DNA of 22,441 nucleotides from DASTRU01 sp035761045 (GTDB taxonomy: Bacteria > Pseudomonadota > Gammaproteobacteria > Burkholderiales > Burkholderiaceae_E). The notes under the pieces were generated by a model that saw only the letters and a list, made by a program, of their open reading frames with translations, made no database searches and was not told where the DNA came from. The position numbers and the translations under genes are program-made. This document shows, piece after piece, positions 1 to 7,238 of this stretch; position 1 is the first letter of the stretch, and each line of letters begins with the position of its first letter. The stretch spans positions 1-22,441 of the forward strand of contig DASTRU010000116.1 of assembly GCA_035761045.1 (NCBI GenBank), in the 5' to 3' direction.

Positions 1-2387
1 GCGAGTTTTACGAATGTGAACTTCGCATGCGGCATCGCGACGGGTCGTGGGTTTGGGTGTTGTCATGCGGACGCGTGTCGGCGTGGACGGCCGACGGCAA
101 ACCCGAATGGATGCACGGCACGAATCAAGACATCACGCGCATCAAGCGAGCGCAACAGCAATTAGCCGAAAGCCAATCCTTGCTCGATCGCACCGGCCAA
201 GTCGCCGGCGTGGGCGGTTGGCAATACGACTTGCGCACCAAGACCCTGGAATGGACGAATCAAACGCGGCGCTTGATTGAGGTCGGCCCCGAGTACGTGC
301 CGCGTATCGAAGCCGCGTTGAGCTTGCATCCGCCGCAAGCGCGCGCGCAAGTCGAAGCCGCCTTGCATGAAGCGACCCAGCACGGCCGCGCGTTCGACTT
401 GGAGCTTCCGTTCGTCACCATGGCGGGGCATCACCGTTGGGTGCGCGTGGTTGGCGAGGGCGAGCGCGAGCCCGGTGATCCGCACGGCCCCGTCGTACGT
501 TTGATCGGCGCTTTTCAAGACGTGACCGAGCATCATCTGGCCGACGCGGCGTTGCGCGAAGCCAAGCGATTGGCCGAGCGCGCGAACGCCGCCAAGAGCG
601 AATTTCTCGCGAACATGAGCCACGAAATTCGCACGCCACTTAATGCGGTGATTGGCATGGCGTATTGGCTCGAACAATCGTCGTTGAACGCCGAGCAACA
701 CGACGCGGTCGCGAAAATCAATCTGGCGGGCCGTACTTTGCTCGGCGTGATTAACGACGTGCTTGATTTGGCCAAGATCGAGGCCGGGCAAATCGATTTG
801 GAAATACGCGACTTCGATCTCGCCGAGGTGTTGCAGGAGTTGCGCGTTTTGTTCGAGCCACAAACCAAGAGCAAGGGCTTGCGCTTGACGGTCAACGCGC
901 CGAAGGCCTTGCCGTACGCGCTCAAGGGCGACGTGACGCGCTTGCGGCAAATCCTAAGTAATTTGATTGCCAACGCGATTAAATTCACCGAACGCGGCGA
1001 GGTAGTGGTTGATGTTGAAACGCATCCGATCGATGACGAGCACACGCACGTTCGCTTCGACGTGCGCGATACCGGTATTGGAATTTCCAAGGAATCGCAA
1101 GCGCGTTTATTCATGGCCTTTAGCCAAGCCGACGCGACCACGACACGCCGTTTTGGCGGCACGGGATTAGGACTTTCCATCGTGCGTCGGCTTGCGCATC
1201 TCATGCACGGCGAAACCGGCGTGCAAAGCGAATTAGGGCAGGGCAGCGTGTTTTGGGTGACGTTGAATCTCGGCAACGGCGCGCGCTTGAGTCCACGCTC
1301 GCACGTGCATCCGGCGTTTCGCATGGCGACGGGCAATGTGTCCGCACTCGCGCGACAGCCGTTGCTAACCGGCGTGCGCGTGCTGATCGTCGACGACAGC
1401 GACATCAATCTCGACGTGGCGCGGCGTATTTTGGAAACCCATGGCGCGCTCGTCACCACGCGCGGCAACGGCTTGGAAGCCGTCGAGTTGCTTAAGTCGG
1501 GCGAGCACGCGTTCGACGTGGTTTTGATGGACGTGCAAATGCCGGTGATGGACGGCCTCGAAGCTACGCGTCGCATTCGTCAAGACTTAGGACTTGCGCG
1601 ATTGCCCGTGCTCGCGTTGACCGCCGGTGCATTGATTGGCGAGCGCGAGCGCGCGTTGAAGGCGTGCATGAACGACTTCATCACCAAACCGATCGACCCA
1701 CAGGCGTTGATTCGAACATTGCAGCGCTACGTTCAACCCGAAGCGTGCGAATTGAGCGACGCGGGGCAAGACACCTCGCACGGCACATGGCCCGAGATCG
1801 ACGGCATCGAGAGCCAGGCCGTGGCTCATCGCTTGGGCGATGACGTGGAGTTGTTCAAGTCGCTGCTCAAACGCTTGATCGCCGAATCGGCCGATCTCGA
1901 GGACGAGCACGCCACGTTAAGCGCGGCCCAAGCCTCGCCGAATGAATTTGCGGCGCGCATGCATCGGCTACGCGGCACGGCGGGCACGTTGAGCATCACC
2001 GCCGTGCATGCGCTGGCCAGCGAGATTGAAATCGGGCTGAACTCGGCGTCGCTGGAAGGCGAACAACTCGTCGACCGTGTCCGTTGTTTAGCCCACGCAC
2101 TCGCGGCCTTGCGTCGCGCGAGCGAGAACGCCTTGCTTGGCGAGACCGTAGGCACGGCACCGCTTAACGCATCCATCGAGTCCAATGCGTTCGACGAACA
2201 ACGCATCGAGGATTTCGCGCGCATGCTCGAGCGTCAGGACTTAGGCGCGCGCATGGAATTCAAACGCATCGAACCGCGCTTGCGCGAGCGGTTGATCGCC
2301 GACGATTTCAAACGCTTGTCAACCGCGATCGATGATTTGCGATTTGGCGACGCGGCCAAGGTGCTTGCGCAGTGTTTGTTCAAGTAA
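1..2387 (+). CDS. Hybrid sensor histidine kinase (PAS-PAS-HisKA-HATPase-REC-HPt), 5'-truncated by window edge
   Basis: The reading frame is open from base 3, and the first residues already belong to the end of a PAS/PAC domain (DGSWVWV, then GTNQDITRIKRAQ), so the true start lies upstream. Numbering from the Met at 27: a second PAS/PAC covers about 55-165. HisKA has phospho-acceptor His199 in MSHEIRTPLN. The HATPase domain has N box about 312 (IANAIKFT), G1 box about 348 (DTGIGI) and G2 box about 378 (GTGLGLSI). A receiver domain (about 450-570) has phospho-acceptor Asp502 in LMDVQMPVMDG and Lys in TKP. An HPt domain has His646 in MHRLRGTAGTLS. All residues for a His-Asp-His phosphorelay are present. 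The HPt output suggests transfer to a separate response regulator, which is not in the window. A further helical C-terminal tail of about 80 residues follows the HPt. No transmembrane segment is visible in the part present. The input signal is unknown. Confidence 0.95.
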   Translation, partial: EFYECELRMRHRDGSWVWVLSCGRVSAWTADGKPEWMHGTNQDITRIKRAQQQLAESQSLLDRTGQVAGVGGWQYDLRTKTLEWTNQTRRLIEVGPEYVPRIEAALSLHPPQARAQVEAALHEATQHGRAFDLELPFVTMAGHHRWVRVVGEGEREPGDPHGPVVRLIGAFQDVTEHHLADAALREAKRLAERANAAKSEFLANMSHEIRTPLNAVIGMAYWLEQSSLNAEQHDAVAKINLAGRTLLGVINDVLDLAKIEAGQIDLEIRDFDLAEVLQELRVLFEPQTKSKGLRLTVNAPKALPYALKGDVTRLRQILSNLIANAIKFTERGEVVVDVETHPIDDEHTHVRFDVRDTGIGISKESQARLFMAFSQADATTTRRFGGTGLGLSIVRRLAHLMHGETGVQSELGQGSVFWVTLNLGNGARLSPRSHVHPAFRMATGNVSALARQPLLTGVRVLIVDDSDINLDVARRILETHGALVTTRGNGLEAVELLKSGEHAFDVVLMDVQMPVMDGLEATRRIRQDLGLARLPVLALTAGALIGERERALKACMNDFITKPIDPQALIRTLQRYVQPEACELSDAGQDTSHGTWPEIDGIESQAVAHRLGDDVELFKSLLKRLIAESADLEDEHATLSAAQASPNEFAARMHRLRGTAGTLSITAVHALASEIEIGLNSASLEGEQLVDRVRCLAHALAALRRASENALLGETVGTAPLNASIESNAFDEQRIEDFARMLERQDLGARMEFKRIEPRLRERLIADDFKRLSTAIDDLRFGDAAKVLAQCLFK

Positions 2388-2433
2388 GGCCACGGCGCGC
2401 AACCATAAGTCGTACGATAGGTATTATGTAAAA

Positions 2434-2479
2434 TAAAAGCCAAAATAAAAGCGACGGCCGGTATCCAGTCCGCCGTCGC
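2434..2479 (-). terminator. Intrinsic terminator of the secreted Gly/Glu-rich protein gene
   Basis: On the minus strand an 8-bp perfect stem GCGACGGC/GCCGTCGC (2451-2458 paired with 2472-2479) with a 13-nt loop is followed by the T-rich run TTTTATTTTGGCTTTTATTT (2450 down to about 2431). It lies about 30 bp after the stop codon of the minus-strand gene ending at 2509. It would not act on the plus strand, where no T-run follows the stem. Confidence 0.85.
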
Positions 2480-2508
2480 GATCCCACCGTCAGTTGGTTT
2501 AAGCCCGC

Positions 2509-3327
2509 TTATTTTGTGGACGACGCTGCAAGTTCGATGTTCGACGCCGTGCCATAAATCGCCGACGGTTGAACGGTCACCGGACCTTCGTTCACAAGCG
2601 TTGGCCAAGCCACGAGCAAATTGTTCAACGACTGTTGCGATTGCTGGATGGCGGTTTTTTGCGCGGCGCTTTGCGGCTTGGTCGATTCCAGCAAATTCAA
2701 CGCGGCGCGTACAAAGCCGTACGCATCTTGGTATTCGTGCGCGTTCACGACCTTGTTGTCCTTGACGCCTTGCGCGAATTCATCAGCCGATGTGCGAACG
2801 ACTTGAGAAACGACGGTGAGTTTCGTTTGGAAATTGGCGGGCACTTTGGCGCGCGCGCGTTGAATATCGGCCTGCACGGCCTTGAACGCCTGATCAACCT
2901 CGGCAGCCGATTTCTTTTGCTCGACCGCTTGCGCCATGCGTGAAAGCGAGGCATCGAAACTGGGAGCCGCGAATTCCTTAAAGCCGGGTCGCAACTGACC
3001 AACGAGTTCGCTACCGGGATGCTTCATATGCGTTTTTGCCGCGTCCACCGCTCCCGATTTGTAAAGCTCGGCACCCGCGAGCAGATGACCTTCCACCAAC
3101 GTGAGCGCTTTCAAGAATTCAATCTTGCGCTCGGCCAACGAGGCCACTTTTTCCTTGCCCGCTTCACCACCCTCGCCGCCTTCGCCACCCTCACCACCTT
3201 GCGAGGCCGCCCACGCATTCGAGGCCGCGAAGTCCACGACATGCCCGTTGTCATGCACGCTGACTTGCGCGCCCGCGAGCACGAAGGCACCAACGCCCAC
3301 CCACAATTTCGTCTTCATCTTTGACAT
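2509..3327 (-). CDS. Secreted Gly/Glu-rich helical protein of unknown function, putatively iron-regulated
   Basis: I do not recognise a named family. The protein is 272 aa from the chosen ATG. An upstream in-frame GTG (3336) lies inside the Shine-Dalgarno AAGGTGG, which is correctly spaced for the ATG at 3327. The N-terminus is basic then hydrophobic (LWVGVGAFVLAGAQVSV), with a possible signal-peptidase site near NAWA-AS. Next come four perfect Gly-Gly-Glu repeats (residues 44-55), then a mostly helical soluble domain with the pattern EGHLLAG..LY..G....A..H..HP..EL. That His/Glu-rich stretch recalls imelysin/EfeO-like periplasmic iron proteins, but this is only a resemblance. The gene is divergent from a PiuC-type hydroxylase across a Fur-box-like site, which suggests a role in iron acquisition or storage in the periplasm. 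It ends at its own intrinsic terminator. Confidence 0.8.
   Translation of the reverse strand: MSKMKTKLWVGVGAFVLAGAQVSVHDNGHVVDFAASNAWAASQGGEGGEGGEGGEAGKEKVASLAERKIEFLKALTLVEGHLLAGAELYKSGAVDAAKTHMKHPGSELVGQLRPGFKEFAAPSFDASLSRMAQAVEQKKSAAEVDQAFKAVQADIQRARAKVPANFQTKLTVVSQVVRTSADEFAQGVKDNKVVNAHEYQDAYGFVRAALNLLESTKPQSAAQKTAIQQSQQSLNNLLVAWPTLVNEGPVTVQPSAIYGTASNIELAASSTK
3163..3198 (-). repeat. Four tandem 9-bp units encoding Gly-Gly-Glu
   Basis: Four consecutive in-frame 9-bp units read GGT/GGC GGT/GGC GAG/GAA on the minus strand, giving (GGE)4 just after the signal peptide of the secreted protein. The units differ at third positions, so the repeat is partly degenerate at DNA level. Change by slippage would keep the frame because the unit is a multiple of three. 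Confidence 0.9.
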
Positions 3328-3362
3328 GAATTCCACCTTTAAGTAATCCGCTGCTGATTATA

Positions 3363-3381
3363 AGGAATGAGAACCATTATT
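3363..3381. promoter_or_regulatory. Fur-box-like operator in the divergent promoter region
   Basis: The 19 bases AGGAATGAGAACCATTATT match the classical Fur consensus GATAATGATAATCATTATC at 13 of 19 positions by hand alignment. The site lies in the AT-rich 101-bp gap between the secreted Gly/Glu-rich protein (minus) and the PiuC-type hydroxylase (plus), a class of gene known to be Fur-regulated in other proteobacteria. Its location could repress both genes when iron is plentiful. No clear -35/-10 pair could be assigned. Confidence 0.6.
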
Positions 3382-3428
3382 GTTTATTCCCGCTCATAAT
3401 TCATCCACTTCATCTCGTCGGTCTCGTC

Positions 3429-4088
3429 ATGATTCTTTGCCTCAAGCAAGTGCTTTCGTTGGAGGAATTGACTCTCGTTAGGCAAGCGCTTGCGCGTGCC
3501 CAGTTCGTGGACGGTCGTGCAACGGCGGGTTGGCACGCCAAGATGGTCAAGAACAATCAGCAGGCCGAGCGCGGCGATCCGCAGGTGCAAGTCGCGCGCG
3601 ACGTGCTCGCGCAAGCACTGGGCAAACACGAACTCTTCACATTGGCCAGCCGTCCACGCGCGTTCGCGCCAGTACTTTTTAGTCGCTACGACGCGGGCAT
3701 GAGTTACGGCACGCATGTCGACGACGCGCTGATGGGCGATATACGGTCGGACCTTTCCTTCACCGTTTTTCTTAACGATCCAAACGATTACGACGGCGGT
3801 GAGTTAGTCATCGACCAACACCATGGCGAACAAGCCTTCAAGCTCGATGCGGGCGACGCCATTCTTTATCCGTCCACCACCTTGCATCGCGTGGATCCGG
3901 TCCAACGCGGGTCGCGCTTGGTCGCGGTGGGATGGCTTCAAAGTCGCGTGCGTCGCGCGGAGCAACGCGAACTTCTTCTTGATCTCGACACGGCGCGTCT
4001 TGCGCTTTTCAGGCGTGACGGCAAGACGCCGGAGTTCGACCTATTAAGCAAATCCGTGTCGAACCTGTTGCGGATGTGGGCGGATTAA
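3429..4088 (+). CDS. piuC: PKHD-type Fe(II)/2-oxoglutarate-dependent hydroxylase (PiuC/YbiX family)
   Basis: A 219-aa protein, close to the usual length of about 226 for this family. The double-stranded beta-helix metal ligands are visible as His96-x-Asp98 (GTHVDDAL) and His153 (TTLHRVDPV), with Arg163 placed to bind 2-oxoglutarate. Also present are FSRYDAGMSYG and DYDGGELVI, typical of the family. Members are linked to iron uptake and siderophore receptors (PiuA/PiuC) in Pseudomonas; the natural substrate is generally unknown. It is the cytosolic partner of a divergent pair with the secreted protein at 2509-3327, sharing the Fur-like site. Its 3' end overlaps the convergent HD-GYP gene by 45 bp. 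The ATG at 3429 has only a weak Shine-Dalgarno. Confidence 0.92.
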   Translation: MILCLKQVLSLEELTLVRQALARAQFVDGRATAGWHAKMVKNNQQAERGDPQVQVARDVLAQALGKHELFTLASRPRAFAPVLFSRYDAGMSYGTHVDDALMGDIRSDLSFTVFLNDPNDYDGGELVIDQHHGEQAFKLDAGDAILYPSTTLHRVDPVQRGSRLVAVGWLQSRVRRAEQRELLLDLDTARLALFRRDGKTPEFDLLSKSVSNLLRMWAD

Positions 4089-5948
4089 CGCGCTCGATTG
4101 TTCGGCTTGTCGCCGACTTTCTTGTTCGAGTTGATCCACGGTCAAACGGTTACTTAGTAATTGCAAAAAGGCTTCCACGATCGTGGGATCGAATTGGCGG
4201 CCAGCCATGAAGGTGAGTTCGGCGATGGCCTCCTCGCGCGATGACGCACGCCGATACACTCGGCCCGAAGTCATCACGTCGTAGGCATCGACCACGCTTA
4301 CGATGCGCGCTTCCAAGGGAATATCGACGCCACGTAACCGATCGGGGTAGCCCGATCCATCCCACCATTCATGATGCGACCGTGCGATTCGCGCCGCGAT
4401 GTGCAATGCCGGATGGCTGGACCGCGCCAACAATTCCTCGCCGATCACGGGATGCGTTTGCAGCACCATCCACTCGTTTTGCGTTAATCGGCCGGGTTTA
4501 AGCAATACGTTGTGCGGAATGCCCACCTTGCCAACGTCGTGCAAACGTGCCGCGATACCAAGCGTTCTCGCGACGGTCGCCGATACGCCGCAAGCGCGTG
4601 CAAGTGCTTCGCTCATGCAACCCACGCGAAAGCAATGCGCGCCAGTATCGTCATCGATTAGCGACGTCGCGATGGCCCAACTTTCCAAAAGACTAAGTTC
4701 GCGGCGCGCGAGTTCGTCTTGAAACGTGCGCACGCGCAAATCGGCCGCATGCCCATCAAGCAACACGAGCGCGCTGGTTTGCGGATCGAGTTCGCCGAGT
4801 AAATCTTCTTGCAATGCCGCTTGTTGGCGTTCGAGCCGCTTAATCTGCGCGGCGCGATGATGATCGGCCAGGGTTTGAATCGTCTCGAGCGCTTGTCGAT
4901 GATCGCCCGCCACCTCATACGCTTGCGCCAACGCGCGCAGTGCATCTTCATAAAACGTAACGCCCTGCTTCGCTTGATCGGTAACGCGCCGCAATCGTGT
5001 AAGACCAATGTCGACGCGGTCCGAATACACATCGCATAACGAACGCATCAAATCGAACAATAGTTGCGTGTTGTCTTCGTGGTCGGGCCGTTCCTGACTT
5101 AATCGTTCAACGCGTTGTTGCGCGGTGATGACATCGTTTGTTTTAAGTAAGGCGGTGACATACGCGAGCTCGAATTGATGACGCGCAATTGAATCAATCG
5201 AAACATGTGGCAGTAAGTCATCTGCTTCGGCGGCGATCGTTAACGCCCTGGAAATATCGCCGAGCGCAAGTGTGCAAAACACTAAATTGATTCGCGCTAA
5301 CAGCGCGTGTAGCGTCGAAAACGAATCGTGTTTGCCGTCGGTGGCTCGACATACTCGGCGATGCGTTTGAATGGCCTGACCGTATCGCCCCGAGTCTTGC
5401 AAACAAGTAGCGATGTTGAGTTGTATTTGAAGGCTGCTTTGCTCGTCGCGTTGTTCGCTTGCGATCGTGTGGGCTTCTTCGAAACGACGCAGCGCTAGCG
5501 TGAAGTCGCGTTGTTTGGCGGCGAGGATGCCGGCGGTATTGGCGGCGCGTCGCGTCAAGGCGGGATCGTGGTGAGCGCGAGCGAGTTCCAGCGCGCAATC
5601 GCTAAACGAATTCGCAAGACGAACCGCGCCATCCTCGAACGCCATGCGCGCGGCGATCAACAGGCCTGGAACACGTTCCGCGACAAGATCATCAAGGGGG
5701 TAATCACGCAACAAGACACCGAGATGCACACCCATCAAGCGACGCGAGGCCGTATCCAAATTGGCGTGCAACGCTTGGTCGAGCGATGAAAGCCACGAAT
5801 GCACGATCGCGCGCCGCAAGGTTTCGTTCGCCTCGCGCACGATCTTCAAGATTTCGTCGATGCGAACGTTGTGCGCGTTCGGATCGAGACCAATGAGGTT
5901 TTTTTGGGCGCGCAAGCGCTCTCCGTTGTGAAGCTGTGGATGTATCAA
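4044..5948 (-). CDS. HD-GYP domain protein, predicted cyclic-di-GMP phosphodiesterase with TPR-like N-terminus
   Basis: Up to 634 aa. The C-terminal HD-GYP domain (about 410-600) has His438, the metal-binding pair His470-Asp471 in RLHDVGKVGIP, HHEWWDG (525-531), Gly-Tyr-Pro at 533-535 in DGSGYPDRL, and a conserved DAYDVMT. All signature residues of active HD-GYP phosphodiesterases are present. Residues about 90-370 form repeated helical pairs resembling TPRs, followed by a helical linker (370-420). There is no signal peptide or membrane segment, so the protein is probably cytosolic and senses through protein contacts. The start is uncertain: 5948 is a TTG with a poor ribosome site, and another TTG at 5915 preceded by GGAGAG is plausible. 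It is divergent from the small leader-peptide gene at 5968, with only 19 bp between them if the long start is right. Confidence 0.9.
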   Translation of the reverse strand: MIHPQLHNGERLRAQKNLIGLDPNAHNVRIDEILKIVREANETLRRAIVHSWLSSLDQALHANLDTASRRLMGVHLGVLLRDYPLDDLVAERVPGLLIAARMAFEDGAVRLANSFSDCALELARAHHDPALTRRAANTAGILAAKQRDFTLALRRFEEAHTIASEQRDEQSSLQIQLNIATCLQDSGRYGQAIQTHRRVCRATDGKHDSFSTLHALLARINLVFCTLALGDISRALTIAAEADDLLPHVSIDSIARHQFELAYVTALLKTNDVITAQQRVERLSQERPDHEDNTQLLFDLMRSLCDVYSDRVDIGLTRLRRVTDQAKQGVTFYEDALRALAQAYEVAGDHRQALETIQTLADHHRAAQIKRLERQQAALQEDLLGELDPQTSALVLLDGHAADLRVRTFQDELARRELSLLESWAIATSLIDDDTGAHCFRVGCMSEALARACGVSATVARTLGIAARLHDVGKVGIPHNVLLKPGRLTQNEWMVLQTHPVIGEELLARSSHPALHIAARIARSHHEWWDGSGYPDRLRGVDIPLEARIVSVVDAYDVMTSGRVYRRASSREEAIAELTFMAGRQFDPTIVEAFLQLLSNRLTVDQLEQESRRQAEQSSALIRPHPQQVRHGFA

Positions 5949-5956
5949 CCCTACTT

Positions 5957-5961
5957 AGGAG
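5957..5961 (+). promoter_or_regulatory. Ribosome binding site of the small leader-peptide gene
   Basis: AGGAG with a 6-nt spacer to the ATG at 5968. This is one of the better Shine-Dalgarno sequences in the window and is part of the argument that the 48-codon frame is a real gene. Confidence 0.75.
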
Positions 5962-5967
5962 TTATCG

Positions 5968-6114
5968 ATGCAAAAGCACCTCAAATCCGCCGACCATTTC
6001 GTTCAACAGATCGATGTGGCGATCGATGTTCTCCAGCCTACTAGCGATGTCGAGCCGCTCGACGACGCGCAACTCGATCTCGTTGGCGGCGCAAGCGGCG
6101 TTTACAGCTGGTAA
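5968..6114 (+). CDS. Double-glycine-type leader peptide with a 6-7 residue core (predicted C39 exporter substrate)
   Basis: A 48-residue product, MQKHLKSADHFVQ... ending LDDAQLDLVGGASGVYSW. It has no signal peptide or membrane segment. The acidic amphipathic stretch ending in Gly-Gly-Ala looks like the leader cut by C39 peptidase domains of ABC exporters. If cleavage follows Ala42 (a GA variant of the site), Leu31, Leu36 and Val39 fall at -12, -7 and -4, the hydrophobic positions of the classical leader, and the core is SGVYSW. Cleavage after Gly41 would give ASGVYSW with a worse register. The gene has its own AGGAG and an intrinsic terminator about 150 bp downstream, so it appears monocistronic. 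A complete C39 exporter and HlyD adaptor lie at 13272-16627. No modification enzyme is adjacent. It could be a signalling peptide, a RiPP precursor or a microcin-like product; function is inferred only. Confidence 0.7.
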   Translation: MQKHLKSADHFVQQIDVAIDVLQPTSDVEPLDDAQLDLVGGASGVYSW

Positions 6115-6263
6115 GCGTCCTTCATTCCACCCCTTAACTCGTCACGAGGTTCGCATGGCCCGCCATGCTAACCGTGACGTTGTTCAACAATCCGTCGAAG
6201 ATTGACGGGTCGTAAAACTCCGCGCGACGCAATGGCCAACAATCCACCAACGTGTCGCGCGGC

Positions 6264-6288
6264 CCCGTGTATTTTTTCACGGGTTTTT
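6264..6288 (+). terminator. Intrinsic terminator downstream of the leader-peptide gene
   Basis: A 6-bp stem CCCGTG/CACGGG (6264-6269 with 6278-6283) with an 8-nt T-rich loop is followed immediately by TTTTT (6284-6288). It separates the leader-peptide transcript from dapD, so the peptide has its own short mRNA. The 149 bases between the stop codon (6114) and the stem hold no convincing gene. Confidence 0.8.
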
Positions 6289-6320
6289 AGTGCGGTGGTA
6301 TAGGGTGTGGGCAGCGCTTC

Positions 6321-6326
6321 TATAAT
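6321..6326 (+). promoter_or_regulatory. Putative -10 element of the dapD promoter
   Basis: A perfect TATAAT lies 29 bp before the dapD ATG and about 33 bp after the preceding terminator, as expected for a promoter serving the dapD block. No recognisable -35 hexamer is found at 16-18 bp spacing, so the promoter call rests on the -10 match and its location. Confidence 0.5.
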
Positions 6327-6355
6327 CGCGCGACTCTACTTCCCCGTATTACAAG

Positions 6356-7186
6356 ATGTCTGCCGAACTCCAATCCATTATTGAACAAGCGTGGGAAGAC
6401 CGCGCGCATTTCATCCCGGGCAAAACGCCCGCCACCATCGGCGAAGCCGTCGAGCATGTGATCGACCAGTTGGATCGTGGCGAATTGCGTATCGCCGAAA
6501 AACGCGATGGCACCTGGGTCGTGCATCAATGGGCGAAGAAGGCGGTGTTGCTGTCGTTTCGCTTGAATGACAACGTGCCGATGAATTTTGGTGAAGCATC
6601 GCCGTTTCAATTCTTCGACAAGGTTCCCACCAAATTCGCGCGGTGGACGCGAACGGATTTTGAACGCTCGGGCGTGCGCGTCGTGCCGCCAGCGGTGGCG
6701 CGGCGTGGCAGCTATTTGGCGCGCAATGTGGTGTTGATGCCCTCTTACGTCAACATCGGCGCCTACGTGGACGAAGGCACGATGGTCGACACCTGGGTCA
6801 CCGTCGGCTCGTGTGCGCAAATCGGCAAAAACGTGCATTTGTCGGGCGGCGTGGGCATTGGCGGCGTGTTGGAGCCCATGCAAGCCAATCCGACGATCAT
6901 CGAAGACAACTGCTTCATCGGCGCCCGCTCCGAAGTGGTCGAAGGCGTGATCGTCGAGGAAAACTCGGTGCTCTCGATGGGCGTTTTCCTAAGTCAAAGT
7001 ACCCGTATCTACGACCGCACCACCGGCGAGATTCATTACGGCCGTGTTCCATCAGGATCAGTAGTAGTTCCTGGCAATTTGCCCTCGCCCGACGGTAAAT
7101 ACAGTTTGTCGTGCGCAATCATCGTAAAACGTGTGGACGCCCAAACGCGTGCGAAGACCAGTATCAACGAGCTGTTGCGTGCCTAA
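6356..7186 (+). CDS. dapD: 2,3,4,5-tetrahydropyridine-2,6-dicarboxylate N-succinyltransferase
   Basis: A 276-aa protein, the usual DapD length. It transfers succinyl from succinyl-CoA to tetrahydrodipicolinate in the succinylase branch of lysine and meso-diaminopimelate synthesis, in the cytosol as a trimer. Hallmarks are the family start (IIEQAWEDRAHF), KWTR-like KFARWTRTDFER, and the left-handed beta-helix of hexapeptide repeats (NVVLMPSYVNIGAYVDEGTM, TWVTVGSCAQIG, GVGIGGVLEP), then CFIGARSEVVEGVIVEE. It leads a plus-strand cluster with dapE, the later enzyme of the same branch, separated by a pilus ATPase gene. The ATG at 6356 has little Shine-Dalgarno but matches the family N-terminus. 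Confidence 0.98.
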   Translation: MSAELQSIIEQAWEDRAHFIPGKTPATIGEAVEHVIDQLDRGELRIAEKRDGTWVVHQWAKKAVLLSFRLNDNVPMNFGEASPFQFFDKVPTKFARWTRTDFERSGVRVVPPAVARRGSYLARNVVLMPSYVNIGAYVDEGTMVDTWVTVGSCAQIGKNVHLSGGVGIGGVLEPMQANPTIIEDNCFIGARSEVVEGVIVEENSVLSMGVFLSQSTRIYDRTTGEIHYGRVPSGSVVVPGNLPSPDGKYSLSCAIIVKRVDAQTRAKTSINELLRA

Positions 7187-7238
7187 CGGGTAACGGTTGC
7201 GGCGCGCGAGGTCGGGCGACCAAACGAAGGAGACCGGG

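Noticed and set aside
533..1576. Long open frame (347 codons) on the minus strand opposite the histidine kinase
   Set aside because: It lies wholly antisense to clear PAS/HisKA/HATPase/REC coding sequence, and its translation is Ser/Arg/Cys-rich without any domain; it reflects codon bias.
3163..3198. Short tandem repeat considered as a CRISPR or regulatory repeat
   Set aside because: Nine-base units without spacers, in frame inside a secreted protein, encoding Gly-Gly-Glu.
5936..6205. 89-codon frame overlapping the leader-peptide gene in another frame
   Set aside because: No proper ribosome site, low-complexity Ser/Arg composition, and it overlaps the better-supported 48-codon gene. Only its last 16 codons are kept as a weak possibility in the findings.
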